This document shows, one piece after another, positions 1-5,701 of a stretch of DNA of 5,701 nt. A program made the translations under genes and the position numbers. The DNA comes from Chloroflexota bacterium (GTDB taxonomy: Bacteria > Chloroflexota > Ktedonobacteria > Ktedonobacterales > Ktedonobacteraceae), in contig VBHS01000158.1 of assembly GCA_005881295.1 (NCBI GenBank), forward strand, positions 1-5,701. Direction: 5' to 3'. Below the pieces are notes generated by a model that saw nothing but the letters and a program-made list of their open reading frames with translations, was not told the DNA's origin and did no database searches. Every line of letters begins with the position of its first letter. Position 1 is the first letter of the stretch.

Positions 1-1162
1 CAGAGAGTGCAACTTCGACTGCTTCAGCCAGCAGTCCATGTTCTTCATACCAATGACTCGCTTTGTCATATAACGTGCGCAGGTAGTCTTCTCCGAGGCG
101 GCGCCGGGCCTCGTGTTGCATAGCCTCGGCAAAAAGTGCGTGATAGCGATACCATTGTCCCGTGTCATCGAGTGGAATCAGGAACAGGTTAGCACGTTCC
201 AATTGTTCGAGCATGTGCTCACTGTCGTTCCTGCCAGTAACTGCATCACAAAGGGAACCCGTCAGGCGGTTGAGAAAGGCCGTCTGCAACAGAAACTCCT
301 GCAGCGTCTCCGGCTGGGAAGAGAGCACGTCAGCAACAAGGTACTCCAGGATGTGCCGGTGACCGCCGGTAAAGGTACCGAGCATGTGCTCGAGATCCCG
401 CGTGTCTTCTCGCCCTTGCAGCGCGAGCGCTAGCAGGCGCAACCCGGTCACCCAGCCCTCTGTGCGCGCCTCGAGGCGTGTGATTGCCTCAGCAGAGAGT
501 GGAAACGGAAGAGCCTGCCGGAGAAAGATCTCGGTCTCCGCCAGAGAAAAGCGCAGGTCAGCAGCATGCAGTTCGTAAAGGTCACCATGGGCTCGCAGGC
601 GCGCCAGGGGAAGCGGTGGATCACTGCGCGTCAGTATTAGCAGGTGCACCGTTGCAGGGAGATGGTCAACGAGATATGCCATCGTCTCGTGAATCTGGGA
701 AGAGGTGATGACGTGGTAGTCCTCCAGGACGAGGACACACTTGTGTGCTAGCTGCGCCAGTTCATTGATGAACGTCGTAAGCACGGTCTCCAAAGAGGGA
801 CGCCGCGGAGTGTGCAACAGCACGAGAGCGGACTTACCAATACCGGTCTGAAAGGCCTGGCAGGCAGCGATGACATAGCGCCAGAAGCGCACAGGATCGT
901 TATCGCCCGCGTCGAGCGACAGCCATGCAACAGGAAGCGGATCCTGGCGTTCGCCACGCGTGGCAATCCACTCGCTCACGAGCGTGGTTTTGCCAAAGCC
1001 GGCAGGAGCAGAGAGCAGGGTAAGCTTATATTCAAGCGCTTCATCAAGCCGGGCGAGCAGCGGCTCACGTAACACGAGTGATGGACGTGGGCGTGGAAGA
1101 GCAAGTTTAGTGCTCAGGAGCTCATACCTGTCGGGAGGCCGCGTTTGCTGAACCTCTTCCAT
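1..1162 (-). CDS. MalT-like LuxR-family ATP-dependent transcriptional regulator, N-terminal part (C-terminus outside window)
   Basis: This is the first 387 codons of an open frame that leaves the window at base 1 without a stop; I translated it by hand from the minus strand. The opening LLSTKLALPRPRPSLVLRE matches the start typical of MalT-type regulators. A Walker A loop, APAGFGKTT, lies at residues 52-60 and a Walker B strand, VLVLEDYH, at 143-150. A sensor-like LTRSDPPLPLARLR (177-190), the conserved EGWVTGLRLLALAL (235-248) and WYRYHALFAEAM (337-348) follow. The segment from about 368 looks like the start of the helical TPR-like repeats. Family members are STAND ATPases of roughly 800-900 residues that end in a LuxR helix-turn-helix and bind DNA after binding inducer and ATP; that end is not visible here. 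ATG at 1162 is supported by GGAAGGG at 1168-1174. It starts 15 bp after the isomerase gene, so it is probably in the same operon. The inducer is unknown. Confidence 0.93.
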   Translation of the reverse strand, partial: MEEVQQTRPPDRYELLSTKLALPRPRPSLVLREPLLARLDEALEYKLTLLSAPAGFGKTTLVSEWIATRGERQDPLPVAWLSLDAGDNDPVRFWRYVIAACQAFQTGIGKSALVLLHTPRRPSLETVLTTFINELAQLAHKCVLVLEDYHVITSSQIHETMAYLVDHLPATVHLLILTRSDPPLPLARLRAHGDLYELHAADLRFSLAETEIFLRQALPFPLSAEAITRLEARTEGWVTGLRLLALALQGREDTRDLEHMLGTFTGGHRHILEYLVADVLSSQPETLQEFLLQTAFLNRLTGSLCDAVTGRNDSEHMLEQLERANLFLIPLDDTGQWYRYHALFAEAMQHEARRRLGEDYLRTLYDKASHWYEEHGLLAEAVEVALS

Positions 1163-1177
1163 AGCATCCCTTCCGCT

Positions 1178-1921
1178 TTACTTGAAATATTCCAGAGAAA
1201 TCCTCGCACTCTCCAGTGAAGGAATTTGAGGATGATCGTTCTCGACAATCACCCACAGGCCGCGAGCCCTCGCAAACGCGTATATATGCCCTATATCTAG
1301 CATGCCTTTACCAACTTCAGTCATTGAACGATCAGCGGCCATATCTTTGATATGAATGAGCGCGACACGGTCTGCATTTGTTTCAGGATACAAGACAGGA
1401 TCAACACCTGCGTAAGCAGCCCAGTAAACATCGAGCTCGATCTTTACAAGTGAGGGATCGGTAGCCTGTATCAAATAGTCAAGGAGATAGATGCCATCAA
1501 CGCGAGTGAATTCAAAGTCGTGGTTATGATAGGCAAAGGTGATACCGTGTTCCCGGCATCGCTGGCCGATGGCATTCAGTCGAGGAGCAAGCGCCTGTAT
1601 ACCCTCTCGCGTGCGCCACTCGTTCGCCAGCCATGGCAGCACTATATTGGAACAGCCAATATCCTGGCAATAGCGAATCGATGCGTCCAGCTGCTCATCT
1701 TGTAACGCATCTAACCTGACATGGGTACTGACTGCGCGTAGCCCCGTCTCGGCTAGCAATGCCAACATCTCTTGCGAGGTCAGGTTGCCATAGCCGGCGA
1801 ATTCTACTCCGGGGTATCCTATCTGCGCCACGCGCCGCAGTGTGCCAGCGAAATCGCGCTGGGTCTCATCTCGCACAGTATATAATTGTAGAGCCACCTG
1901 CAAGTTGTTCGGGTCGTTCAT
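1178..1921 (-). CDS. Sugar phosphate isomerase/epimerase family protein (xylose isomerase-like TIM barrel)
   Basis: A complete 247-residue protein of the AP endonuclease 2/xylose isomerase-like TIM-barrel superfamily (IolE and tagatose-epimerase relatives). The N-terminal LQLYTVRDE (11-19) is the usual first strand. YHNHDFEF (131-138), ELDVYWAAYAG (162-172), HIKD (190-193), EVGKGMLDIG (202-211) and VENDH (226-230) are the family's later strand motifs. By analogy with related epimerases the divalent metal would be held by a residue in 131-138 plus D164, H190 and E227. Such proteins usually isomerise or epimerise sugars or inositol derivatives in the cytoplasm, but the substrate cannot be predicted from these motifs. 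It has no signal peptide and its length is at the short end of the family. ATG at 1921 is supported by AGGAGA at 1929-1934 with a 7-base spacer. It lies 51 bp after the phosphotransferase and 15 bp before the regulator. Confidence 0.92.
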   Translation of the reverse strand: MNDPNNLQVALQLYTVRDETQRDFAGTLRRVAQIGYPGVEFAGYGNLTSQEMLALLAETGLRAVSTHVRLDALQDEQLDASIRYCQDIGCSNIVLPWLANEWRTREGIQALAPRLNAIGQRCREHGITFAYHNHDFEFTRVDGIYLLDYLIQATDPSLVKIELDVYWAAYAGVDPVLYPETNADRVALIHIKDMAADRSMTEVGKGMLDIGHIYAFARARGLWVIVENDHPQIPSLESARISLEYFK

Positions 1922-1972
1922 AAAATTATCTCCTATTTTTCTAGAGGACCAGGTCGATTCAACCGGCCTTCT

Positions 1973-3031
1973 CTACACTCCAGCAAGCTGCGCCGCGTGC
2001 GTGATCAACGTTTGGACACGAGCGCCAAAAACGGCGAAACGCTCATCCTGCGTTTGTCCGCGTTTCCAGCGGACGTAGATCTGCTGAATGATCACTGCCA
2101 GTTTGAAATAGGCAAAGATCATGTAATAGTCTATGGAAGAGAGGTCGCGAGAACTCTTTTGCGCATAGATCTCCATAAAGGTCTCCCTGCTCACGAAGCC
2201 AGGAAACATCGTCACCGTTGGCAGGATTGTTTTCAGTTCTTCGGGGTCATCCTCCGTTGCCCAGTAGCTTAAAGATATGGCAAGGTCGAAGAGGGGATCA
2301 CCTATGGTTGCCATCTCCCAATCAAATACGGCGACGGGGCGAGTAAGATCCTCCGCATCAAGCATCATATTGTTCAGTTTGAAGTCATTGTGGATCAACG
2401 TAGGCGCGGGGCTTTGTGGGATATGTGACAGGAGCCAGCTGGTCAGAGGCTCTACCTGCGGTATGTCGTCTGTTTTGGCGCGATGGTAGCGTTCAATCCA
2501 GCCTTTTACCTGGCGCTCGAGAAAGCCTGGAGGATGGCCAAAAGTATCAAGTCCGGCTGCCTGCCAGTCGATGGCGTGAATTTGTACCAGCGTGTCGATC
2601 ACCGTATGAGATATTTGCTTGCATAGTTCGGGGGTTGGCGTTACTCCCGGCGGAAAAGAGGTATTCACAATAACCCCTTTGCGCCGTTCCATCACATAAA
2701 AAGGCGCCCCTATGATGGTAGTATCTTCGCAGAAGAGATAAGGTTTTGGCGCAAGTGGAAAGACCGGGTTGATCTTCTGCAAGAGGCTGCACTCCCGTTT
2801 CATGTCGTGCGCTTTTGGAGGTACTGGCCCAAGCGGAGGACGGCGCAGTACTCCTTCCCAGGCGCCGATCTGGAGCAGGTAGGTCAGGTTAGAGGCGCCC
2901 GAGGGAAATTGTCGCACCTGCAAGGTGCCCTCCCCTATATCCTCGATGTGATCGCGCAAGTAATGCTCGACCTTTTCGAGGTCAATGTTCTCTCCCGCGC
3001 GCACGGCAATCGTATCTTCCTGGTTATCCAT
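1973..3031 (-). CDS. Phosphotransferase family protein (APH/ChoK fold, ACAD10-like kinase)
   Basis: A complete 352-residue cytoplasmic protein with an aminoglycoside phosphotransferase-type kinase fold. FPSGASNLTY (42-51) is the glycine-loop region. LRRPPLGPVPPKAHDMKRE (62-80) is the signature I associate with the ACAD10/ACAD11 N-terminal kinase and its stand-alone bacterial homologues. HNDFKLNN (214-221) supplies the catalytic D216 and metal-binding N221. VFDWEMATIGDPLFDLA (235-251) supplies the second metal ligand, D237, and the downstream conserved D245. In that family the kinase is linked to hydroxy-acyl or other fatty-acid catabolism; drug phosphorylation is the less likely alternative. 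No acyl-CoA dehydrogenase gene is visible nearby, so the substrate stays open. ATG at 3031 is preceded by GAGGAGAG at 3036-3043. It is the first gene after the terminator at 3130-3164 and probably leads an operon with the isomerase and the MalT-like regulator. An 8-bp inverted repeat overlaps its ribosome binding site. Confidence 0.92.
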   Translation of the reverse strand: MDNQEDTIAVRAGENIDLEKVEHYLRDHIEDIGEGTLQVRQFPSGASNLTYLLQIGAWEGVLRRPPLGPVPPKAHDMKRECSLLQKINPVFPLAPKPYLFCEDTTIIGAPFYVMERRKGVIVNTSFPPGVTPTPELCKQISHTVIDTLVQIHAIDWQAAGLDTFGHPPGFLERQVKGWIERYHRAKTDDIPQVEPLTSWLLSHIPQSPAPTLIHNDFKLNNMMLDAEDLTRPVAVFDWEMATIGDPLFDLAISLSYWATEDDPEELKTILPTVTMFPGFVSRETFMEIYAQKSSRDLSSIDYYMIFAYFKLAVIIQQIYVRWKRGQTQDERFAVFGARVQTLITHAAQLAGV

Positions 3032-3080
3032 TACACTCTCCTCAAAGAAAAGGCTAAAGATTCTCGCTCATAAGAGTGTA
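3032..3080 (-). promoter_or_regulatory. Leader of the phosphotransferase gene with a possible ribosome-site-sequestering inverted repeat
   Basis: Read on the minus strand, TACACTCT (3080-3073) is perfectly complementary to AGAGTGTA (3039-3032). The second arm covers the 3' end of the Shine-Dalgarno GAGGAGAG and reaches the base just before the ATG. If paired in mRNA it would form an 8-bp stem with a 33-base loop and could hide the initiation site. An 8-bp match over this distance can arise by chance, so regulatory meaning is only a suggestion. I see no convincing -35/-10 pair in 3081-3129. Confidence 0.25.
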
Positions 3081-3129
3081 CAACAACGCAGGAGCTAATT
3101 CCACTATCTAGCCACCTGTGCGGCAAAAT

Positions 3130-3164
3130 AGGCGGCCCTTGTCCTTAATGGACAAGGGTCGCCT
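3130..3164 (-). terminator. Rho-independent terminator of the DUF892 gene
   Basis: Two 15-base arms (3130-3144 and 3150-3164) pair with one G-T wobble (3135 with 3159) around a 5-base TTAAT loop. The stem is GC-rich at its base. On the minus strand it is followed by ATTTTG (3129-3124), a short T-tract; on the plus strand the following bases are GGTGAAAA, so it is directional. It lies 35 bases beyond the stop of the DUF892 gene and about 100 bases before the phosphotransferase start, dividing the window into two transcription units. Confidence 0.85.
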
Positions 3165-3199
3165 GGTGAAAAGTCTCTGCAAGGCTACGCTCTTGCTCC

Positions 3200-4222
3200 C
3201 TAACCCATGAGTGATGGCTTGGACCAGTTCATATCCCTTACCTGGTCAGCCGGGATATTGAGGATAACCCGGTCATCAGTCACATTTTGAACGGCATCAA
3301 ACGGAGCGTAGAGATCACGCTGCATCGGTATATCAATGCGAAAATCGTTGTCACGGACATTACGGACAACACCTACAGGCCTCATGTCCGACCCGACCAC
3401 ATCCATACCTTCCTGTACCTGAGAAGCAATATTTGCCGCGGGCGCATTAGCCGTCTCAGTTGGCTCGTCCGCTATCGACGGATTAGCAGTTCCAGAAGAT
3501 TGGTTCGCTACTGGTGGGTTAGGCGCCATAGAGGGCTGATTTGACGCCGGTGGGTTAGCAGTTGCATAGCCCTGGTTTGGCACCGGTTGATTGGCCGCCT
3601 GTGCGGGCTGACTCGCCATCGGTTGGTTTGGCATCGGCTGGTTGGTTGCCTGGGCAGGCTGATTCGACATCGGTTGGTTAGCCCCTGCAGGGGGTTGATT
3701 TGGCACTGGTTGATTGGGTACCGGTGCCCGACCTAACTGGGTTTGTTGCAGACCAAGCTGATGGGCAAGGGCCGCAAGTTTCTGTGATGCAGCTATCTCC
3801 TGCTGCAGATTTTGTTGTAACAGGGGAACGCATTGTGACAGCCCTATGCTGTTTGCCGCGTCAATCAGATTGTGATAGCCTGCAATTTCAAGACATTCGC
3901 TCTGGTAGCCTGCATAAAGATCGAACATTGTCAGAGCCTGCGCTGGTGGTTGCTGCTGGAGAAACGTATCATGATCTCGCCTGAGACCGGCAACCATATT
4001 GTTCTCCACTATCATAGGCTGGCTACCAAGTATTTGAAAACATTGCTCCAGATTGCTGATATGCTGGCGTGTTTCCTGTTCATGCTGCGTAAAGGCCTCC
4101 CTGGCCTGAGCATCGAGGGATTCCTGCGCCAGAATCGGCAACATCTGGTCCAGTTTCCTCTCAACGTCATACATCGAGCAAAGACCATAAAGAAAGAGGT
4201 CTCGAGGACTTTGTATCGCCAT
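3200..4222 (-). CDS. DUF892 (YciF-like) ferritin-like protein with NQP-repeat linker and DUF2171/PRC-barrel-like C-terminus
   Basis: A complete 340-residue protein in three parts. Residues 7-158 form a four-helix, ferritin-like DUF892 domain: LFLYGLCSMYDVERKL (9-24), HEQETRQHISNLEQCF (47-62), ECLEIAGY (109-116) and a last helix LLQQNLQQEIAASQKLAALA (134-153). E21, E50, H54, E112 and E142 are candidate metal-site or helix-core residues. Residues 170-264 are a disordered Asn-Gln-Pro-Ala linker of 12-residue repeats. Residues 268-334 (VQEGMDVVGSDMRPVGVV to ADQVRDMNW) resemble DUF2171, a small beta-barrel related to the PRC barrel. DUF892 proteins are stress-associated with no firmly established biochemical role. 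There is no signal peptide, so it is probably cytoplasmic. ATG at 4222 follows GGAAGGAG (4231-4238) with an 8-base spacer. It is 133 bp from the ABC permease and ends at a terminator. Confidence is high for the gene and DUF892, somewhat lower for the C-terminal domain name. Confidence 0.88.
   Translation of the reverse strand: MAIQSPRDLFLYGLCSMYDVERKLDQMLPILAQESLDAQAREAFTQHEQETRQHISNLEQCFQILGSQPMIVENNMVAGLRRDHDTFLQQQPPAQALTMFDLYAGYQSECLEIAGYHNLIDAANSIGLSQCVPLLQQNLQQEIAASQKLAALAHQLGLQQTQLGRAPVPNQPVPNQPPAGANQPMSNQPAQATNQPMPNQPMASQPAQAANQPVPNQGYATANPPASNQPSMAPNPPVANQSSGTANPSIADEPTETANAPAANIASQVQEGMDVVGSDMRPVGVVRNVRDNDFRIDIPMQRDLYAPFDAVQNVTDDRVILNIPADQVRDMNWSKPSLMG
3431..3715 (-). repeat. 36-bp coding tandem repeat (12-residue NQPxxNQPxxxx units)
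   Basis: Codons 170-264 of the DUF892 gene repeat with a strict alternating 5/7-residue spacing of Asn: positions 170, 175, 182, 187, 194, 199, 211, 216, 223, 228, 235, 240, 247, 259 and 264. The only break is one extra 5-residue step around S204 (SQP). D252 (DEP) sits exactly where an N is expected. This gives eight 12-residue units, the first half nearly pure NQP and the later ones degraded to NPP, NQS and NPS. At DNA level the unit is 36 bp, seen on the plus strand as recurring GGTTGGTT-like motifs. It is a coding minisatellite that probably expands or contracts by slippage or unequal recombination. Confidence 0.9.
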
Positions 4223-4294
4223 TGCTCATGCTCCTTCCTGAATAAGGGACGTAACAATAGTAGGGATACTTCGCCGTCCCCAGGTACTTTACAT

Positions 4295-4315
4295 AGCACG
4301 AACCACAAGCACGAA
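4295..4315. repeat. Short direct repeat upstream of the DUF892 gene, possible operator
   Basis: AGCACGAA occurs twice on the plus strand, at 4295-4302 and 4308-4315 (13 bp start to start), in the 133-bp gap between the ABC permease stop and the DUF892 start. On the minus strand it reads TTCGTGCT twice and is followed at once by TATGTA (4294-4289), a possible -10-like hexamer with no good -35 partner. The spacing is slightly more than one helical turn, as in some activator sites. The rest of the gap (4223-4355) shows no clear terminator, so read-through from the ABC operon is possible. Confidence 0.3.
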
Positions 4316-4355
4316 AGGTGACTCATCTTTGACATGTGAGTGGGCTTAATAAGTT

Positions 4356-5174
4356 CTATACCTCCCTGCGCGACATCCAGATAGCGATAGCCATCATCAC
4401 CACGGTAAAGCCTAACAATATAGCTAAATTAAGGGGCACGCTGGCGATCTCATAACCCAGCAGTACTCCGCGAATGGCATTGACGCCATAGGTTAGCGGA
4501 TTGAGCAAGAGAATAGCGTGCAACCACGGCGGAACCAGGCGCGTCGGGAAGATCGCTCCCGAGAACATGTAGAGCGGTAGCGTAATAAAGTTCTGGATGG
4601 TGCCGAAGTTCTCAAAGTCGGTGATCCACATCGCAATGACCACGCCAAGGCCAGCGATCGCCAGGGCAGTGACAAAGGTTGCCACGACAGTTGCAAGCAC
4701 GTTCAAGGGATTCAAGGCCACAGAGGCAAACGGTGCAAAGACCAGAATGATCAGGGCCTGGACAGTCGAACTAGAAGCGCCACCGAGACATTTACCGATA
4801 ACCAGCGTTGAACGCGGTGTCGGCGCTACCTGTACCTCCTTCAGGAAGCCGAATTCGCGGTCATACACAATCGAAATCGCCGATTGGAGGCCACTGAAAA
4901 TAACCGTCATGGCAATCACACCGGGAAAGACAAACTGTTCGTAATTAAAACCCGCGATAGAACCGAGCGAGCCGCGCAGGCCAAATCCCAGCGCGAAAAG
5001 CCAGACGAGCGCACGCGCCACTGCTCCAAGCAAACGCGAACGTTGTCGCCAGAGACGCACCATATCGCGTCGCCAGATCATGGCAATTCCTTCTGGATCG
5101 ATAAAAAATGCAGGGGCAGACCTGTTTTCAGGTGTGGTTTGAGGAACTGCAGTTGACTGCGTCGTTTTGAGCAT
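4356..5174 (-). CDS. ABC-2 type transporter permease (DrrB/NodJ-like)
   Basis: A complete 272-residue membrane protein, the permease partner of the ATPase encoded just upstream. After a polar N-terminus (about 1-45) come hydrophobic segments near 48-66, 82-104, 138-157, 160-183, 195-212 and 248-267, giving the usual six membrane spans. YDREFGFLKEVQVAPTPR (104-121) is the cytoplasmic coupling motif of the ABC-2 family. NFITLPLYMFSGAIFP (195-210) and LNPLTYGVNAIRG (224-236) are its C-terminal signature. Such permeases export drugs, lipids, polysaccharides or peptides; the cargo is not evident, and resemblance to daunorubicin-type exporters does not prove drug transport. ATG at 5174 is supported by AAGGAG (5182-5187) with a 7-base spacer, and the 15-bp gap to the ATPase stop implies co-translation in one operon. 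Confidence 0.94.
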   Translation of the reverse strand: MLKTTQSTAVPQTTPENRSAPAFFIDPEGIAMIWRRDMVRLWRQRSRLLGAVARALVWLFALGFGLRGSLGSIAGFNYEQFVFPGVIAMTVIFSGLQSAISIVYDREFGFLKEVQVAPTPRSTLVIGKCLGGASSSTVQALIILVFAPFASVALNPLNVLATVVATFVTALAIAGLGVVIAMWITDFENFGTIQNFITLPLYMFSGAIFPTRLVPPWLHAILLLNPLTYGVNAIRGVLLGYEIASVPLNLAILLGFTVVMMAIAIWMSRREV

Positions 5175-5189
5175 TGATGCACTCCTTAT

Positions 5190-5701
5190 CTAGCGGCGTA
5201 ATCGACCACGGCTGCGCAGGCGAGAACCCATGCGATCTTTGGCGCTGGCAGATTCGTCACGAATGACTCGACCGGTGAGATGTACAAATACGTCTTCCAG
5301 CGTTGGGGCAGTAACGTTCACTCCAAGCACATCGATATCTGCCAACGTAAGCTGGCGGATTAAGTTGGCGGCTAACGCCTGCCCGTTCTCTCCCTCTACA
5401 TAAATGGCATCACCTTCGCGGCGCACCGCATGACCAGTATGTTGTTCAAGCATGGCAGCGGCCCGTTCGGGTTCGGACGTGGTGAGACGTACCAGGTCCT
5501 GACCGACCATACGTTTGAGCGCCGCGGGAGTGTCGAGAGCAACGATTTGACCATGGTCGATGATGGCGATGCGATCACAATATTCAGCTTCTTCCATGTA
5601 GTGAGTCGTCATGAAGATGGTCAGTCCTGTTCTCTCGCGCAGGCGCAGCACATGCTCCCAGACGCTGCGTCGTGTTTGTGGATCAAGGCCTACGGTTGGC
5701 T
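5190..5701 (-). CDS. ABC transporter ATP-binding protein, DrrA/CcmA type, C-terminal part (N-terminus outside window)
   Basis: The frame stays open to the window edge, so the first visible GTG/ATG is not the start. The 169 visible residues begin with PTVGLDPQTRR, the D-loop straight after Walker B; the partial edge codon xAG fits the catalytic Glu of EPT. Then follow TIFMTTHYMEEAEYCDRIAIIDHGQI with the switch histidine, and a C-terminal regulatory domain (DUF4162-like) ending in APTLEDVFVHLTGR, which is characteristic of the DrrA family. Walker A and the LSGGQ signature would lie outside the window. The protein ends in an Arg-rich tail, RMGSRLRSRGRLRR. It energises the permease 15 bp downstream for ATP-driven export at the cytoplasmic membrane. 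Confidence 0.94.
   Translation of the reverse strand, partial: PTVGLDPQTRRSVWEHVLRLRERTGLTIFMTTHYMEEAEYCDRIAIIDHGQIVALDTPAALKRMVGQDLVRLTTSEPERAAAMLEQHTGHAVRREGDAIYVEGENGQALAANLIRQLTLADIDVLGVNVTAPTLEDVFVHLTGRVIRDESASAKDRMGSRLRSRGRLRR

Noticed and set aside
113..1151. Several plus-strand open frames (113-433, 384-578, 484-708, 812-1072, 960-1151) and a minus-strand frame at 748-966
   Set aside because: They are shadows of the MalT-like regulator, whose minus-strand frame is continuously open from 1162 to base 1 and carries all the family motifs. Their translations show no recognisable domain.
1973..3031. Antibiotic-resistance function for the phosphotransferase
   Set aside because: The fold is shared with aminoglycoside kinases, but the LRRPPLGPVPPKAHD signature points to the ACAD10-like metabolic branch, and nothing nearby suggests a resistance cassette or mobile element.
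3431..3715. A 36-bp periodicity that superficially resembles a CRISPR array
   Set aside because: The repeats are contiguous, degenerate and in frame within a coding sequence, with no unique spacers and no cas genes. It is a coding minisatellite.
3872..4335. Open frames at 3872-4321 (plus) and 4012-4335 (minus, other frame)
   Set aside because: They overlap the N-terminal DUF892 coding region, which has the family match and ribosome site; neither alternative shows a domain.
4329..4357. A perfect TTGACA hexamer on the plus strand at 4329-4334
   Set aside because: At the proper 17-bp spacing the -10 position reads AGTTCT, and the AT-rich TTAATA is too close. It would also drive antisense into the permease gene with no plus-strand gene to serve.
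5190..5651. GTG at 5651 as the start of the ABC ATPase
   Set aside because: The frame stays open upstream to the window edge and encodes the conserved PTVGLDPQTRR D-loop, so this GTG is an internal valine codon.

Overview
The window reads as bacterial chromosome. All five genes lie on the minus strand, so transcription runs from high to low coordinates. The combination of a MalT-type LuxR ATPase regulator, a DUF892 protein with an Asn-Gln-Pro-rich linker, a DrrAB-like ABC exporter and moderate GC would fit a soil Chloroflexota such as a Ktedonobacteria member. That assignment is inference from gene content, since no marker gene is present.

In order of transcription: (1) 5701-5190 holds the C-terminal part of a DrrA/CcmA-type ABC transporter ATPase, cut by the window edge. 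(2) 5174-4356 is its ABC-2 membrane permease, 15 bp downstream, so the two form a classic two-gene export operon. (3) 4222-3200 encodes a three-part protein: a DUF892 (YciF-like) ferritin-like helical domain, a roughly 95-residue low-complexity linker built from 12-residue NQP repeats (36 bp at DNA level), and a DUF2171/PRC-barrel-like C-terminal domain. A convincing intrinsic terminator at 3164-3130 follows it.

(4) Below that terminator a new transcription unit appears to start. It contains a phosphotransferase of the aminoglycoside phosphotransferase/ACAD10-like kinase family (3031-1973), a sugar phosphate isomerase/epimerase-type TIM barrel (1921-1178) and the first 387 codons of a MalT-like LuxR-family ATP-dependent regulator (1162-1, running off the window). 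The gaps are 51 and 15 bp and each gene has a good Shine-Dalgarno site, so co-transcription is likely. The kinase, isomerase and regulator could together serve a small carbohydrate or acyl-metabolite pathway, but the substrate cannot be read from the sequence.

No RNA gene, insertion sequence, CRISPR array, phage gene or origin was seen. There is no gene-free stretch above 300 bp; the longest gaps are 168 bp (3032-3199) and 133 bp (4223-4355). Most of the window is ordinary; the most unusual object is the DUF892-NQP repeat-DUF2171 protein.
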